Assembly: GCF_013778325.1 (NCBI RefSeq)
Contig: NZ_JACEIB010000027.1
Location: 186,001-250,000 of the forward strand
Length of the DNA stretch: 64,000 nucleotides
Direction of reading: 5' to 3'
DNA from: Sphingomonas chungangi
GTDB taxonomy: Bacteria > Pseudomonadota > Alphaproteobacteria > Sphingomonadales > Sphingomonadaceae
A model generated the notes under the pieces. The model did not search any database. It was not told the DNA's origin and saw nothing but the letters and a program-made list of their open reading frames with translations. A program made the translations under genes and the position numbers. Of the stretch, positions 25,554-34,082 are shown one piece after another; position 1 is the stretch's first letter; the number at the start of each line of letters is the position of its first letter.

Positions 25554-26059
25554 CGATATACTACACCCCCGCCAACCGCCCCGCGGACGAGGACGAGCGC
25601 CAGCGCGCGGTCGATGAATCGGGATTTCTCGAAGCCGCCGGCGACCCGACGCTCGACGCGATCGTGCACGAAGCCGCCAAATTATTCGGTACGCCGATCG
25701 CGGCGATCTCGATCGTCGATCACGAGCGGCAATATTTCCCGGTGGGGATCGGCCTTGATGCCTCCGAAACGCCACGGGCGGCGTCGTTCTGCGCGCACGC
25801 CATGCTCGATTGCCGGAAGCCGATGTGCGTCACCGACGCGACCGCAGACGCGCGTTTCGCGGGCAACCCGCTCGTGCTGTCGGGGCCGGACATCCGTTTT
25901 TATCTGGGAATGCCACTCGTCTCGGGAAGCGGGCAGCCGCTCGGCGCCCTGTGCGTGATCGATCGCGAACGGCGCGAGGTGCCCGATCAGGCCAGGCTCG
26001 ACGCGATGGCCGCACTGGCCCGCAAGGCCATGGACCGCGTCCACGCCCTCAAGCACTGA
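25550..26059 (+). CDS. GAF-domain sensor protein
   Basis: A 169-residue protein made of one GAF domain, as in many cytosolic sensors. Visible features are LDAIVHEAAKLFGTPIAAIS, IVDHERQYFPVGIGL, FCAHAMLDCRKP and FYLGMPLVSGSGQPLGALCV. It is translationally coupled to the GGDEF gene upstream (ATGA) and probably provides its input. The ligand is not known; no output domain is present. Confidence 0.85.
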   Translation: MTIYYTPANRPADEDERQRAVDESGFLEAAGDPTLDAIVHEAAKLFGTPIAAISIVDHERQYFPVGIGLDASETPRAASFCAHAMLDCRKPMCVTDATADARFAGNPLVLSGPDIRFYLGMPLVSGSGQPLGALCVIDRERREVPDQARLDAMAALARKAMDRVHALKH

Positions 26060-26078
26060 CGCCATCGAACAGGGAAGT

Positions 26079-26112
26079 CCCCGGCCGGTGGAGGGGGAGA
26101 GACCGGCCGGGG
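26079..26112. terminator. Strong hairpin after the GGDEF-GAF operon
   Basis: CCCCGGCCGGT (26079-26089) and ACCGGCCGGGG (26102-26112) are perfectly complementary over 11 bp. No T run follows on either strand, so it may be a transcript-stabilising or factor-dependent end rather than a classical terminator. It lies between the GAF gene and a convergent gene. Confidence 0.55.
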
Positions 26113-26170
26113 ATCGCAGGGGCGACCTCACTGGGGAGAAGATGATCGCCCCCGAACCGAGTGACTTAGT

Positions 26171-26545
26171 TCAGGCGTGGCGCCGATCAGCGGTGCGGCC
26201 CTGCGAAACGCTGGCCAGCAACAGTTCCAGTTGATCGGGCGAGAAGCCTGCATCCTTGAAATTCTTCATTGCCGAAACCGGCACGGCATATCCGCGATGC
26301 CAGGCGTGCACCGCAAGACGACGCAGCGCCTCCAACCGGGGGCTGGCGAGCCGGCGATCCGGATTGCCTCCAAAAAGCGCGGCAAAGGTCCGGGCGACCC
26401 ACCCCGGCGCGCGAAGGGAGGCGAGATCGTCCCGCTGGGCGAGCACGATCACTTCCCATTCGCTGCGCTCGAACGCGGCGGGAATAGTGGAGCTGCCGAT
26501 CGGCGCCGCGGTGGTGAAGGCCTCGCGTGTGTCGAGATAGGCCAT
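26171..26545 (-). CDS. Hypothetical protein
   Basis: A 124-residue cytosolic protein without recognised domain. It starts after a good AGGGGA site. Visible segments are EWEVIVLAQRDDLASLRAPG, RTFAALFGGNPDRRLASPRL and ALRRLAVHAWHRGYAVPVSA, ending in a helix with FSPDQLELLLAS. The composition is ordinary for the genome, so it is likely a real gene. No operon partner. Confidence 0.6.
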   Translation of the reverse strand: MAYLDTREAFTTAAPIGSSTIPAAFERSEWEVIVLAQRDDLASLRAPGWVARTFAALFGGNPDRRLASPRLEALRRLAVHAWHRGYAVPVSAMKNFKDAGFSPDQLELLLASVSQGRTADRRHA

Positions 26546-26834
26546 GGGATTTCCCCTTTCGGATGCGGCATCCCCGCCCCGCGCGCCGTCAGCTGGCGAG
26601 CGCGATGATGCGATAGTCAGACGGAGCCGCCGGGCGACGGCCTTGTTGCGGTCAGAGGGGGCGCGGTCGCTCCATCACCGGATCGGACATCGAATGATGC
26701 GGAGCATGACCGGCTCCCTTTCGCTCGTTCCTTACTGAGCGGTATATAATAGCCGGGCGGCGAGTCCGTCAACCGATTTCTGTACCGGCTGATAAAGTTT
26801 TTTGACGCTACCCATTAGCCGCCGTTGCCGGCGT
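26546..26834. other. Intergenic stretch with AT-rich promoter-like core
   Basis: A gap of about 290 bases between two minus-strand genes. Bases 26735-26830 are AT-richer than the surroundings and contain GAGCGGTATATAATAG, similar to the CGAGCGGTATG just upstream of the TetR gene at 27449-27459; both could be sites for that regulator. Only short, unsupported frames are present. No RNA gene was seen. Confidence 0.35.
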
Positions 26835-27449
26835 TCAGCGCCCCGGCCACATCGCCAGCGCGGTATCGACCATCCGGCCGAGATCCTCGCAGCACGTCCC
26901 CGTCCCGGACTGGACGGACAGACCCTGGAAGAGCGCGAAGACGTAGTTTGTCAGCGCTTCGGGATCGATATGCTCCGGAAGGTCGCCCTCGGCCTTGGCC
27001 CGCGCGAAGCGATCGACCACCGCGCGCTTGGACGATGCCCGGCGTGCCACCACCTCGGCCTTGATCGCCTCCGCCTCCGGCCCGCACGCGACGGACGAGA
27101 TCACACCCAGGCACCCCTTGGGATCGCAGGTGCTTGCCTGGTTCTGCAGCGCGCCGCGCAGCAGCCGCTCGGCCACGCCCCGCGCGGTGGGCGCTTCCAG
27201 CGCCGTCTCCATGTAAGCCAGCTTCTCGGTTTCGTAGAGATCGAGCGCCTTCTTGAACAGCGCTTCCTTGTTGCCGAAGCAAGCGTAGAGGCTCGGACGG
27301 GTGATGCCCATCGCCTCGGTCAGCTCGGTGAGCGAGGCGCCTTCATATCCTCGCGTCCAGAAGACCCTGAGCGCCGCCGCCAACGCCTCGTCGGCGTCGA
27401 ATTCGCGCGGGCGACCGCGCGTCGCTACGGCTGTGTCCATGTTTTTCAT
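26835..27449 (-). CDS. TetR-family transcriptional regulator
   Basis: A 204-residue regulator. The N-terminal helix-turn-helix reads ALRVFWTRGYEGASLTELTE then MGITRPSLYACFGNKEALFK. The C-terminal part is of the TetR_C AefR/YcdC-like kind (NQASTCDPKGCLGVISSVAC), with four cysteines that could sense oxidants or metals. The start at 27449 has GAGCGG just upstream; ATG at 27440 is an alternative. No obvious divergent target is next to it. Confidence 0.88.
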   Translation of the reverse strand: MKNMDTAVATRGRPREFDADEALAAALRVFWTRGYEGASLTELTEAMGITRPSLYACFGNKEALFKKALDLYETEKLAYMETALEAPTARGVAERLLRGALQNQASTCDPKGCLGVISSVACGPEAEAIKAEVVARRASSKRAVVDRFARAKAEGDLPEHIDPEALTNYVFALFQGLSVQSGTGTCCEDLGRMVDTALAMWPGR

Positions 27450-27497
27450 ACCGCTCGATATAGTGATTCGGGGGGCGATAGTCCACCTGCGCCCAAA

Positions 27498-28418
27498 TCA
27501 GTGCGGCCGGAACCCCCAGCTCATGAAATTACCGACATTTGCCGCCAGTTTGCGGCGGTCCAGCCACGTCCCGCGCAGGGCGGCGGTGAGGTTCGACTTT
27601 AGTCGATCGGGCATAGGTACGAGGCGCAGCCAGTAGCTCGGGCTGTAAGCGTTGCGGAAGCTCGCGCCGCCGACCTCGACATAGCCGTTGCGGGCCAGCA
27701 GCCCCTTCGCGCTCTCGTCCGAGAAGAGCTGCATATGCTCGATATCGACGATCGGCGAGCGGCAACCGAGCAGGCGGTTGAGCCAGGCGCGGCGATCGTG
27801 GGTGACGCTGACGAACACGCCGCCCGGCTTAAGCAGGCGCCGCGCCGAGGCAACCAGCGCGCCGGGATCGCGGACATGCTCCAGGGTCATGAAGCAGCAG
27901 ATCAAATCGAAGCTGCCGGGCGCGAAATCCTGCTCGACGAAGATGCCCTCGCGGATCCAGGGCTTGCGGTGGGCAGGAGCTGCCGCGATCGCGGCCGGCG
28001 ACGGTTCGACGCCGACAAGTTCCTGAAATCCCGCCTTCTGCAGCCGTTCGAGAAAGGCACCGGTGCCGGTGCCGATCTCCAGTGCCGCCCCCCTGCCCTT
28101 CAGCGTCTCCAGCACCGGCGCGATCGCGCGGGCGTAGGCATCGGCGGCATCTTCAGCCTCATCGGCGCTGTCGTAATCGGCCTCGTGATAGGAGGCGGCG
28201 AGCGTGGCCTGGCTCGGCGCACGATCGACATAGGCAAGGTCGCACACCCGGCAGCGGACCATCGCGTGGCTCATATATTCGGGGACCTTGCGCGACGCAA
28301 AGCTCGACGCGCTGACCTTCGCCGCGTCGCGGCTGTCCGACAGGAAGGGTTCGGCGTGATCGCTTCCCGATCCACAGAGGGGGCAGGGGCGGGCTGCGGC
28401 GATGGTCTCGTGCATCAT
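27498..28418 (-). CDS. Class I SAM-dependent methyltransferase with zinc-ribbon N-terminus
   Basis: A 306-residue methyltransferase. The N-terminus has two CxxC pairs (CPLC near residue 12 and CRVC near 55) that probably bind zinc, as in sugar and surface-polymer methyltransferases of the same group. The SAM-binding motif ALEIGTGTGAFLERLQ is near residue 113, followed by CCFMTLEHVRDPG. It diverges from the transketolase genes of a sugar-nucleotide locus, separated by only 64 bases, suggesting a role in modifying that sugar. Confidence 0.82.
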   Translation of the reverse strand: MMHETIAAARPCPLCGSGSDHAEPFLSDSRDAAKVSASSFASRKVPEYMSHAMVRCRVCDLAYVDRAPSQATLAASYHEADYDSADEAEDAADAYARAIAPVLETLKGRGAALEIGTGTGAFLERLQKAGFQELVGVEPSPAAIAAAPAHRKPWIREGIFVEQDFAPGSFDLICCFMTLEHVRDPGALVASARRLLKPGGVFVSVTHDRRAWLNRLLGCRSPIVDIEHMQLFSDESAKGLLARNGYVEVGGASFRNAYSPSYWLRLVPMPDRLKSNLTAALRGTWLDRRKLAANVGNFMSWGFRPH

Positions 28419-28482
28419 ATCGCCTTTGCTAGCGCGAGATGCTTGAGCAATTCTTAACCATATCCGGCCATTGATCCCGGCC

Positions 28483-29328
28483 ATGGAGCACGTTCCCCTC
28501 GCCGCCGCGTCGGACGCCGGCACCATCGATCTCGCCCGCCGCATACGCGCCCAGGCGCTGCGCATGGTGACGCGCGCGAAAGCCAGCCACATCGGCTCGG
28601 CACTGTCGATCGCGGACATTGTCGCGGTGCTGTACGGCGGCGTGCTGAAGGTCGATCCCTCGGCCCCCGATCATCCCGGGCGCGATCGCTTCCTGCTCTC
28701 CAAGGGCCATGCCTGCGTCGCCGTCTATGCCGCGCTCGCCGAGACCGGCTTCATCCCGCGCGAGACGCTGGCGACCTACGGCACCGATCTCTCGCCGCTG
28801 ATGGCGCATATCAGCCATCAGGTGCCGGGTGTGGAATTCTCCACCGGCGCGCTCGGCCATGGCCTGCCCTTCGGGACCGGCAAGGCGCTGGCGGCCAAGA
28901 AGCGCGGCGCTTCGTGGCGCACAATGGTGCTCACCAGCGATGGCGAATGGGGTGAGGGCAGCAACTGGGAGGCGGCTCTGTTCGCCGCCCATCACGGCCT
29001 CGACAACCTCGTCTGCATCCTCGACTACAACAAGCTCCAGAGCCTCAGGAGCGTCGACGAGACGCTACGGCTGGAGCCGCTCCATTCCAAGTTCGAGGCG
29101 TTCGGCTGGGCGGTGCGCGAGCTCGACGGCCACGATCATGCCGCGCTGCGCGAGGCGCTCGCCGGCGCGCCGTGGGCGCCCGGCAAGCCCTCGCTGCTGA
29201 TCGCGCACACCACCAAGGGCAAGGGCGTCAGCTTCATGGAGAACCAGGTGCTCTGGCACTATCGCAACCCCTCGCCCGAACAGCTCGCGCAGGCGCTGGC
29301 CGAGATCGGGGAGACGGCCGATGCGTGA
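28483..29328 (+). CDS. Transketolase, N-terminal (TPP-binding) subunit
   Basis: A 281-residue protein equal to the first domain of transketolase. Thiamine-diphosphate motif: SDGEWGEGSNWEAAL followed by ILDYNKLQS, the usual GDG-N pattern with Ser in place of the first Gly. Other signatures are ASHIGSALSIADIVAVLYGG and EFSTGALGHGLPFGTGKALA. The second half is encoded by the next gene, overlapping by 8 bases. Its position before rfbF and rfbG argues for a role in a branched or modified sugar rather than central metabolism. The start at 28483 is preferred over an upstream non-ATG codon. Confidence 0.9.
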   Translation: MEHVPLAAASDAGTIDLARRIRAQALRMVTRAKASHIGSALSIADIVAVLYGGVLKVDPSAPDHPGRDRFLLSKGHACVAVYAALAETGFIPRETLATYGTDLSPLMAHISHQVPGVEFSTGALGHGLPFGTGKALAAKKRGASWRTMVLTSDGEWGEGSNWEAALFAAHHGLDNLVCILDYNKLQSLRSVDETLRLEPLHSKFEAFGWAVRELDGHDHAALREALAGAPWAPGKPSLLIAHTTKGKGVSFMENQVLWHYRNPSPEQLAQALAEIGETADA

Positions 29329-30184
29329 CGCCTTCATCGAAGAGCTGGTGGCGCTCGCCGCCGCCCACGACAATATCGCGCTGGTCGTCGGCGATCTCGG
29401 CTTCAACGTGATCGAGCCGTTCGCCGATCGCTTTCCCGACCGCTTCGTCAATGCCGGCGTCGCCGAGCAGAACATGACCGGCCTCGCCGCCGGCATGGCG
29501 AGCGAGGGCTATCACGTCTTCACCTACTCGATCGCCAACTTCCCGACCTTCCGCTGCGCCGAGCATATCCGCAACGACGTCGACCATCATCGTCTGCCCG
29601 TGACGGTGGTGGCGGTGGGCGGTGGCGTCTCCTACGGCGCGCTCGGTTACTCGCACCACGCGGTGCAGGATTATGCGCTGATGCGCGCGATGCCGCACAT
29701 GACGATCGCGGCGCCCGGCGATCCGCTCGAGACGCGGGCCTGTCTGCGCTGGCTGGTGGCGAACCCCGGTCCCTCCTATCTCCGCCTCGGCAAGGCGGGC
29801 GAGCCGCGCTTCCATGACGCTATCCCCGATGTCGCGCCCGGCAGATGGATCGAGGTGCGCGACGGCGATCCCAAGCGGGTGATGCTCTCGACGGGCGCCG
29901 CGCTGGGTGCCGCGATTCAGCGCGCGGAGGATCGCGCCGTTTTCTCGATGCCGCTCTGGGGGATGGCATCCAAGCCGTGCCAGCCCGCGCAGCTCGCGCG
30001 CCGCTGGGAGGTAACAACCTGCGAGGATCATCTGCAGGACGGCGGCTTCGGATCGTGGCTGATGGAATCGGTCGCCGGCACGCCGGACGCCGCCAAGGTG
30101 AAGCCGATCGCGCTTTCCGCCGACGTCTGCGACATGGTCGCCGGCCAAGCGACGCTCAACCGCCTCGGAGGCCTCGTGGCCTAA
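29321..30184 (+). CDS. Transketolase, C-terminal (pyrimidine-binding) subunit
   Basis: A 287-residue partner of the preceding gene. The conserved catalytic Glu that activates thiamine diphosphate is in NAGVAEQNMTGLAAGMASEG. GYSHHAVQDYALMRAMPHM is the typical second-domain signature and the C-terminal domain resembles the transketolase regulatory domain. Such split transketolases in sugar-nucleotide loci are thought to transfer a two-carbon unit to a keto-sugar, but the acceptor here is unknown. Confidence 0.9.
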   Translation: MRDAFIEELVALAAAHDNIALVVGDLGFNVIEPFADRFPDRFVNAGVAEQNMTGLAAGMASEGYHVFTYSIANFPTFRCAEHIRNDVDHHRLPVTVVAVGGGVSYGALGYSHHAVQDYALMRAMPHMTIAAPGDPLETRACLRWLVANPGPSYLRLGKAGEPRFHDAIPDVAPGRWIEVRDGDPKRVMLSTGAALGAAIQRAEDRAVFSMPLWGMASKPCQPAQLARRWEVTTCEDHLQDGGFGSWLMESVAGTPDAAKVKPIALSADVCDMVAGQATLNRLGGLVA

Positions 30185-30221
30185 CCCAATCTTTACCACA
30201 TCCCTTCATAGGATCGGGCCC

Positions 30222-30998
30222 ATGAAAGCCATCATCCTTGCCGGCGGTCTCGGGACGCGCCTTGCCGAAGAAACCTCGCTTCGTCCGAAGCCCATGGTGG
30301 AGATCGGCGGCAAGCCGATCCTCTGGCACATCATGAAAATCTACGCCCAGCACGGCGTCACCGAATTCATCGTGTGCCTTGGCTACAAGGGCTACATGAT
30401 CAAGGAATATTTCTTCAACTACGCCATGCACATGTCGGACATCACAATCGACATGCGGCGCGGCACCACCGAAGTGCATCGCAATGCGTCGGAAGACTGG
30501 AAGATCTCGCTAATCGACACCGGCGCCGAGACGATGACGGGCGGCCGCTTACGCCAGGCGCTCCAGTATCTCGGTGACGACGAGGATTTCTGCCTGACCT
30601 ACGGTGACGGCGTGTCGGATCTGGACGTCGGCGCGGCGATCGCCTTCCACAAGGAGCATGGCCGCCGCGCGACGGTGACCGCCGTGCGCCCCGCCTCGCG
30701 CTTCGGCATGCTCGATCTGGCCGGCGACACCGTCGCCGCCTTTGCCGAGAAGCCGGTGGAGGAAGGCGGCTGGATCAACGGCGGCTTCTTCGTGCTGAAC
30801 CGATCGATCGGTCAGTATCTCGGCAATTCGGATGCCTGCGTGTGGGAGCGCGAGCCGCTCGAGCGGCTGGCCGCCGACGGCGAACTCAAGTCCTACTTCC
30901 ACGATGGCTTCTGGCAGCCGATGGACACGCTGCGCGACCGCCAGATGCTCGAAGGTCTGTGGGAGCGGCACGAGGCGCCGTGGAAGACGTGGCACTGA
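30222..30998 (+). CDS. rfbF: Glucose-1-phosphate cytidylyltransferase
   Basis: A 258-residue nucleotidyltransferase that makes CDP-glucose from glucose 1-phosphate and CTP, the entry step for CDP-linked deoxysugars. Signatures are ILAGGLGTRLAEETSLRPKP, GGKPILWHIMKIYAQHG and TYGDGVSDLD. C-terminal GFWQPMDTLRDRQMLE is also typical of RfbF. The gene is followed by rfbG, and the palindromic repeat 31023-31098 lies between them. Confidence 0.96.
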   Translation: MKAIILAGGLGTRLAEETSLRPKPMVEIGGKPILWHIMKIYAQHGVTEFIVCLGYKGYMIKEYFFNYAMHMSDITIDMRRGTTEVHRNASEDWKISLIDTGAETMTGGRLRQALQYLGDDEDFCLTYGDGVSDLDVGAAIAFHKEHGRRATVTAVRPASRFGMLDLAGDTVAAFAEKPVEEGGWINGGFFVLNRSIGQYLGNSDACVWEREPLERLAADGELKSYFHDGFWQPMDTLRDRQMLEGLWERHEAPWKTWH

Positions 30999-31022
30999 AG
31001 CGTGCTTCTCCACCTTCTCTAC

Positions 31023-31098
31023 CTCCGTTCGCACTGAGCGTAGTCGAAGTGCAGCCACCGCACCGCATGGCCTTCGACTGCGCTCAGGCCGAACGGAG
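31023..31098. repeat. REP-like imperfect palindrome between rfbF and rfbG
   Basis: Left arm CTCCGTTCG...TGAGCG.AGTCGAAG (31023 on) is complementary to the right arm ending CGAACGGAG at 31098, with a few mismatches. The core GAGCGTAGTCGAAG and its partner CTTCGACTGCGCTC are the hallmark of a palindromic repeat frequent in sphingomonad intergenic regions. A related copy is at 40504-40592. Confidence 0.75.
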
Positions 31099-31104
31099 TT
31101 CGGG

Positions 31105-32151
31105 ATGCTGAGCGCGGAATTCTGGTCCAACCGCAAGGTCTTCGTAACCGGCCACACCGGCTTCAAGGGCAGCTGGCTGCTCCTGCTGCTGGAGCGGCTA
31201 GGCGCTGACGTGACCGGCTTCGCGCTGGCCCCTCCGACCAAGCCCTCGATGTTCGACATGATCGACGGCCCCGCCCGCTGCCGCCATGTCGTCGGCGACA
31301 TCCGCGATCTCGCCGCCATCGAAGCCGCGATCCGGGATTCGGAGATCGTGCTGCACCTCGCCGCGCAACCACTCGTGCGTGCATCCTACCTCACGCCGGT
31401 GGAGACCTACGCCGCCAATCTGATGGGCACGGTCAACGTCCTCGATGCCTGCCGCCGCGCACCGGAAGTTAAGACCATCGTCTCGATCACGACCGACAAA
31501 TGCTACCGCAACGACGGCCGCGCCGAAGGCTATCTCGAGGATGCGCCGCTCGGCGGGCATGATCCCTATTCCAACTCCAAGGCCTGCGCCGAGCTTGCCG
31601 CGCAATCCTATCGCGACAGCTTCCTCGCGGCCGCCGACATCGGCCTCGCCACCGCGCGCGCCGGCAACGTGATCGGGGGCGGCGATTTCGCCGAGGACCG
31701 GCTGGTGCCCGATGCCGCGCGCGCCTTCGCGGCGAGCCGGCCGCTCGAAATCCGCAACCCCAACGCGACCCGCCCCTGGCAGCATGTGCTGGAGCCGATC
31801 GCCGGCTACCTCCTGCTAGCCCAACGGCTGCACGCCGATCGCAACACCTTCGCCAAAGGCTGGAATTTCGGCCCCTCCGCCGCCGATGTCGCGCCGGTCG
31901 GCACGGTGATCGATCTATTCGCCCGCCACTGGGGCGGCGGCACCGAGGTGGTGCCTCAGCCCGGCGAGCATCCGCACGAGGCCGCGCTCCTCACGCTCGA
32001 TTCCACTGCGGCGATCGAGACTTTGGGCTGGACGCCGCGCCTCGCGCTCGACGAAGCGCTGCGATGGTCCGCCGACTGGTATCGGCTCGCCGCATCGAAG
32101 GGCGATGTGACGGCGCTCTCGCAACAGCAAATTAACCACTATCTTTCATAG
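31105..32151 (+). CDS. rfbG: CDP-glucose 4,6-dehydratase
   Basis: A 348-residue short-chain dehydrogenase/reductase that converts CDP-glucose to CDP-4-keto-6-deoxyglucose. NAD-binding motif TGHTGFKGSWLLLLLE, catalytic Tyr and Lys in DPYSNSKACAEL, and the CDP-sugar signatures NATRPWQHVLEPIAGYLLLA and KGWNFGP. The ATG at 31105 follows the palindromic repeat, with GGAG ten bases upstream of it. The next gene starts 9 bases after the stop. Confidence 0.96.
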   Translation: MLSAEFWSNRKVFVTGHTGFKGSWLLLLLERLGADVTGFALAPPTKPSMFDMIDGPARCRHVVGDIRDLAAIEAAIRDSEIVLHLAAQPLVRASYLTPVETYAANLMGTVNVLDACRRAPEVKTIVSITTDKCYRNDGRAEGYLEDAPLGGHDPYSNSKACAELAAQSYRDSFLAAADIGLATARAGNVIGGGDFAEDRLVPDAARAFAASRPLEIRNPNATRPWQHVLEPIAGYLLLAQRLHADRNTFAKGWNFGPSAADVAPVGTVIDLFARHWGGGTEVVPQPGEHPHEAALLTLDSTAAIETLGWTPRLALDEALRWSADWYRLAASKGDVTALSQQQINHYLS

Positions 32152-32160
32152 CTGGCTCCC

Positions 32161-33093
32161 ATGGGAGCTTCGACATCCAGGCGGATTCTGGTCACCGGCG
32201 CAGGCGGCTTCGTCGGTGCGGCGGTGGTGCACGCGGCGCTGGCGGCGGGGCATCACCCGATCGCGCTGGTCCGCACGCCCGGCGCCGCGCGGCTGACCGG
32301 CCTCGATATTCCGATCTACGTCTCCGATCTTGCCGATAGCGCGCGCATCTCGGCGGTGCTTTACGAGGCGCGGCCTGACATCGTCATCCACTCGGCCTGG
32401 GAAGGCGTCGGCGGCCCTTCACGCGCCGGCGACATCCAGTTCGAGAATATCCGTACCACCTGTGCGCTGGCCGATGCCGCCATCGCAGTTGGGTGCTCCA
32501 AGTTCGTCGGGATCGGCAGCCAGGCCGAATATGGTCGCTTCGATCGGCGCATCACGGAAGACGACCTGCCCAACCCCACGATGCTCTACGGCGCTGCCAA
32601 ACTCTCCGCCTGCCACCTCACCCGCCAGCGCTGCGAGGCAGCGGACGTCGGATTCGCGTGGTTGCGCCTCTTCTCGGTTTACGGACCGGGCGACAATCCC
32701 AATTGGCTCATCCCGAGCGTGACCGCACGACTGCTCGACGGCATCGCGCCACGCACCACCGAGGGCACACAGCACTGGGATTATCTCCACGTCCACGACG
32801 TCGCGACCGGCACGCTGGCCGCCGCCGTCTCGGATGACGCGACCGGCGCCATCAACCTCTCCAGCGGCCAGCCCGCCACCGTCCGCTCGATCATCGAGCG
32901 TTTGCGCGACCATGCCGCGCCGGGCCTGCCGCTGCGCTTCGGCGACATGCCCTTCGGCGCCGGCCAGATCATGCATCTCGAAGGCGACAATACCCGCCTG
33001 CGCGCGACCGGCTGGGCGCCCTCTATCTCCCTCGACACCGGCCTCGCGCAGACTGTCGACTGGATGCGCGCCATCAGGAAGCAAGCCGCATGA
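32161..33093 (+). CDS. NAD-dependent sugar-nucleotide epimerase/reductase
   Basis: A 310-residue extended SDR protein. NAD-binding TGAGGFVGAAVV is at the N-terminus, the catalytic motif is MLYGAAKLSACHL (Y-x3-K), and substrate-binding WLRLFSVYGPGDNPNWLIPS follows. It acts after the CDP-glucose 4,6-dehydratase, perhaps as a 4-reductase or epimerase similar to abequose or paratose synthases, or on a branched product of the split transketolase. The exact reaction cannot be read from sequence. Overlaps the next gene by 4 bases. Confidence 0.82.
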   Translation: MGASTSRRILVTGAGGFVGAAVVHAALAAGHHPIALVRTPGAARLTGLDIPIYVSDLADSARISAVLYEARPDIVIHSAWEGVGGPSRAGDIQFENIRTTCALADAAIAVGCSKFVGIGSQAEYGRFDRRITEDDLPNPTMLYGAAKLSACHLTRQRCEAADVGFAWLRLFSVYGPGDNPNWLIPSVTARLLDGIAPRTTEGTQHWDYLHVHDVATGTLAAAVSDDATGAINLSSGQPATVRSIIERLRDHAAPGLPLRFGDMPFGAGQIMHLEGDNTRLRATGWAPSISLDTGLAQTVDWMRAIRKQAA

Positions 33094-34082
33094 AGACGAT
33101 CTCGATCATCTCGCCCTGCTTCAACGAGGCGGAGAATGTCCGCGCCTGCCGCGATGCGGTGAAGGCGCTGTTCGCCGAGGGCGGCCCACTCGCCATGTAC
33201 GCGCACGAGCACATCTTCGCAGACAACGCGTCCGCCGACGGCACCGTCGATATCCTGCGCGCAATGGCGGCCGACGATCCCGACATGAAGGTGATCCTGA
33301 ACGCGCGCAATTACGGCCCATTCCGGTCCAACTTCAACGCGCTGCGCACCGCGACCGGGGATGCCGTGCTGGTCTTCCTGCCTGTCGACCTACAGGACCC
33401 GCCGCACATGATCGCGGACTTCGTGCAACTCTGGGAGAGCGGCATCGAGGTGGTCGCCGGCGCGCGCGTCAACCGGCAGGAGAGCCTTGGCTTGCGCACC
33501 TGCCGCGCGATCTTCTACCGCGTCGTCAACACGCTGTCGGACATAGACATCCCGCTCAACGTCGGCGAGTTCCAGCTGATTGACCGAAAGGTGTGGAAGG
33601 CGGTGGTCGAGCATGACGACCATTATCCCTATATCCGGGGCATCATCGCCTCGGTCGGCTTCCGCCGCGTGATCGTGCCCTACACGTGGGAAGCCCGGAA
33701 GAAGGGCTTGTCCAAGAACAACCTGCCCCGCCTGATCGACCAGGCACTGAACGGCATCTTCTCCTTCACCAGCGCGCCGATGCGGCTGTGCACCTTCGCC
33801 GGGCTCAGCCTATCGGCGCTGTCGATCTTCTACGCGATGCTGTCGGTGGTGCTCTATTTCGCGATGCCGGGGCACAGCCCGCGCGGCATGGCGACGCTGA
33901 TCACCGCCTTGTTCTTCCTGTCGGGCGTGCAGCTCGCCTTCATCGGCATCCTGGGCGAGTACGTTACATCGATCCATTCGCAGGTGAGGAAGCGCCCGCT
34001 TGTGGTCGAGCGCGAGCGAATCAACATGGGTGCCGACGAGAACCCGGTCCACGAACTGCAACGGCTGGTCATCAACGGATGA
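33090..34082 (+). CDS. GT2 glycosyltransferase, GtrB/dolichol-phosphate-mannose-synthase type
   Basis: A 330-residue family 2 glycosyltransferase with a cytosolic GT-A domain (ISPCFNEAENVRACRDAV, FLPVDLQDPPHMI holding the DxD-like acidic cluster) and two C-terminal membrane helices (about 235-262 and 270-297). This layout is that of GtrB/DPM1 proteins, which charge undecaprenyl phosphate with a sugar. The sugar donor is probably the CDP-derived product of the genes upstream. It overlaps the following polytopic protein gene by 4 bases. Confidence 0.88.
   Translation: MKTISIISPCFNEAENVRACRDAVKALFAEGGPLAMYAHEHIFADNASADGTVDILRAMAADDPDMKVILNARNYGPFRSNFNALRTATGDAVLVFLPVDLQDPPHMIADFVQLWESGIEVVAGARVNRQESLGLRTCRAIFYRVVNTLSDIDIPLNVGEFQLIDRKVWKAVVEHDDHYPYIRGIIASVGFRRVIVPYTWEARKKGLSKNNLPRLIDQALNGIFSFTSAPMRLCTFAGLSLSALSIFYAMLSVVLYFAMPGHSPRGMATLITALFFLSGVQLAFIGILGEYVTSIHSQVRKRPLVVERERINMGADENPVHELQRLVING

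Noticed and set aside
26544-26738. A 64-codon plus-strand frame between the hypothetical gene and the TetR gene
   Set aside because: Arg/Ser rich translation, no ribosome-binding site. A minus-strand reading here (MSDPVMERPRPL then stop) is also too short to support.
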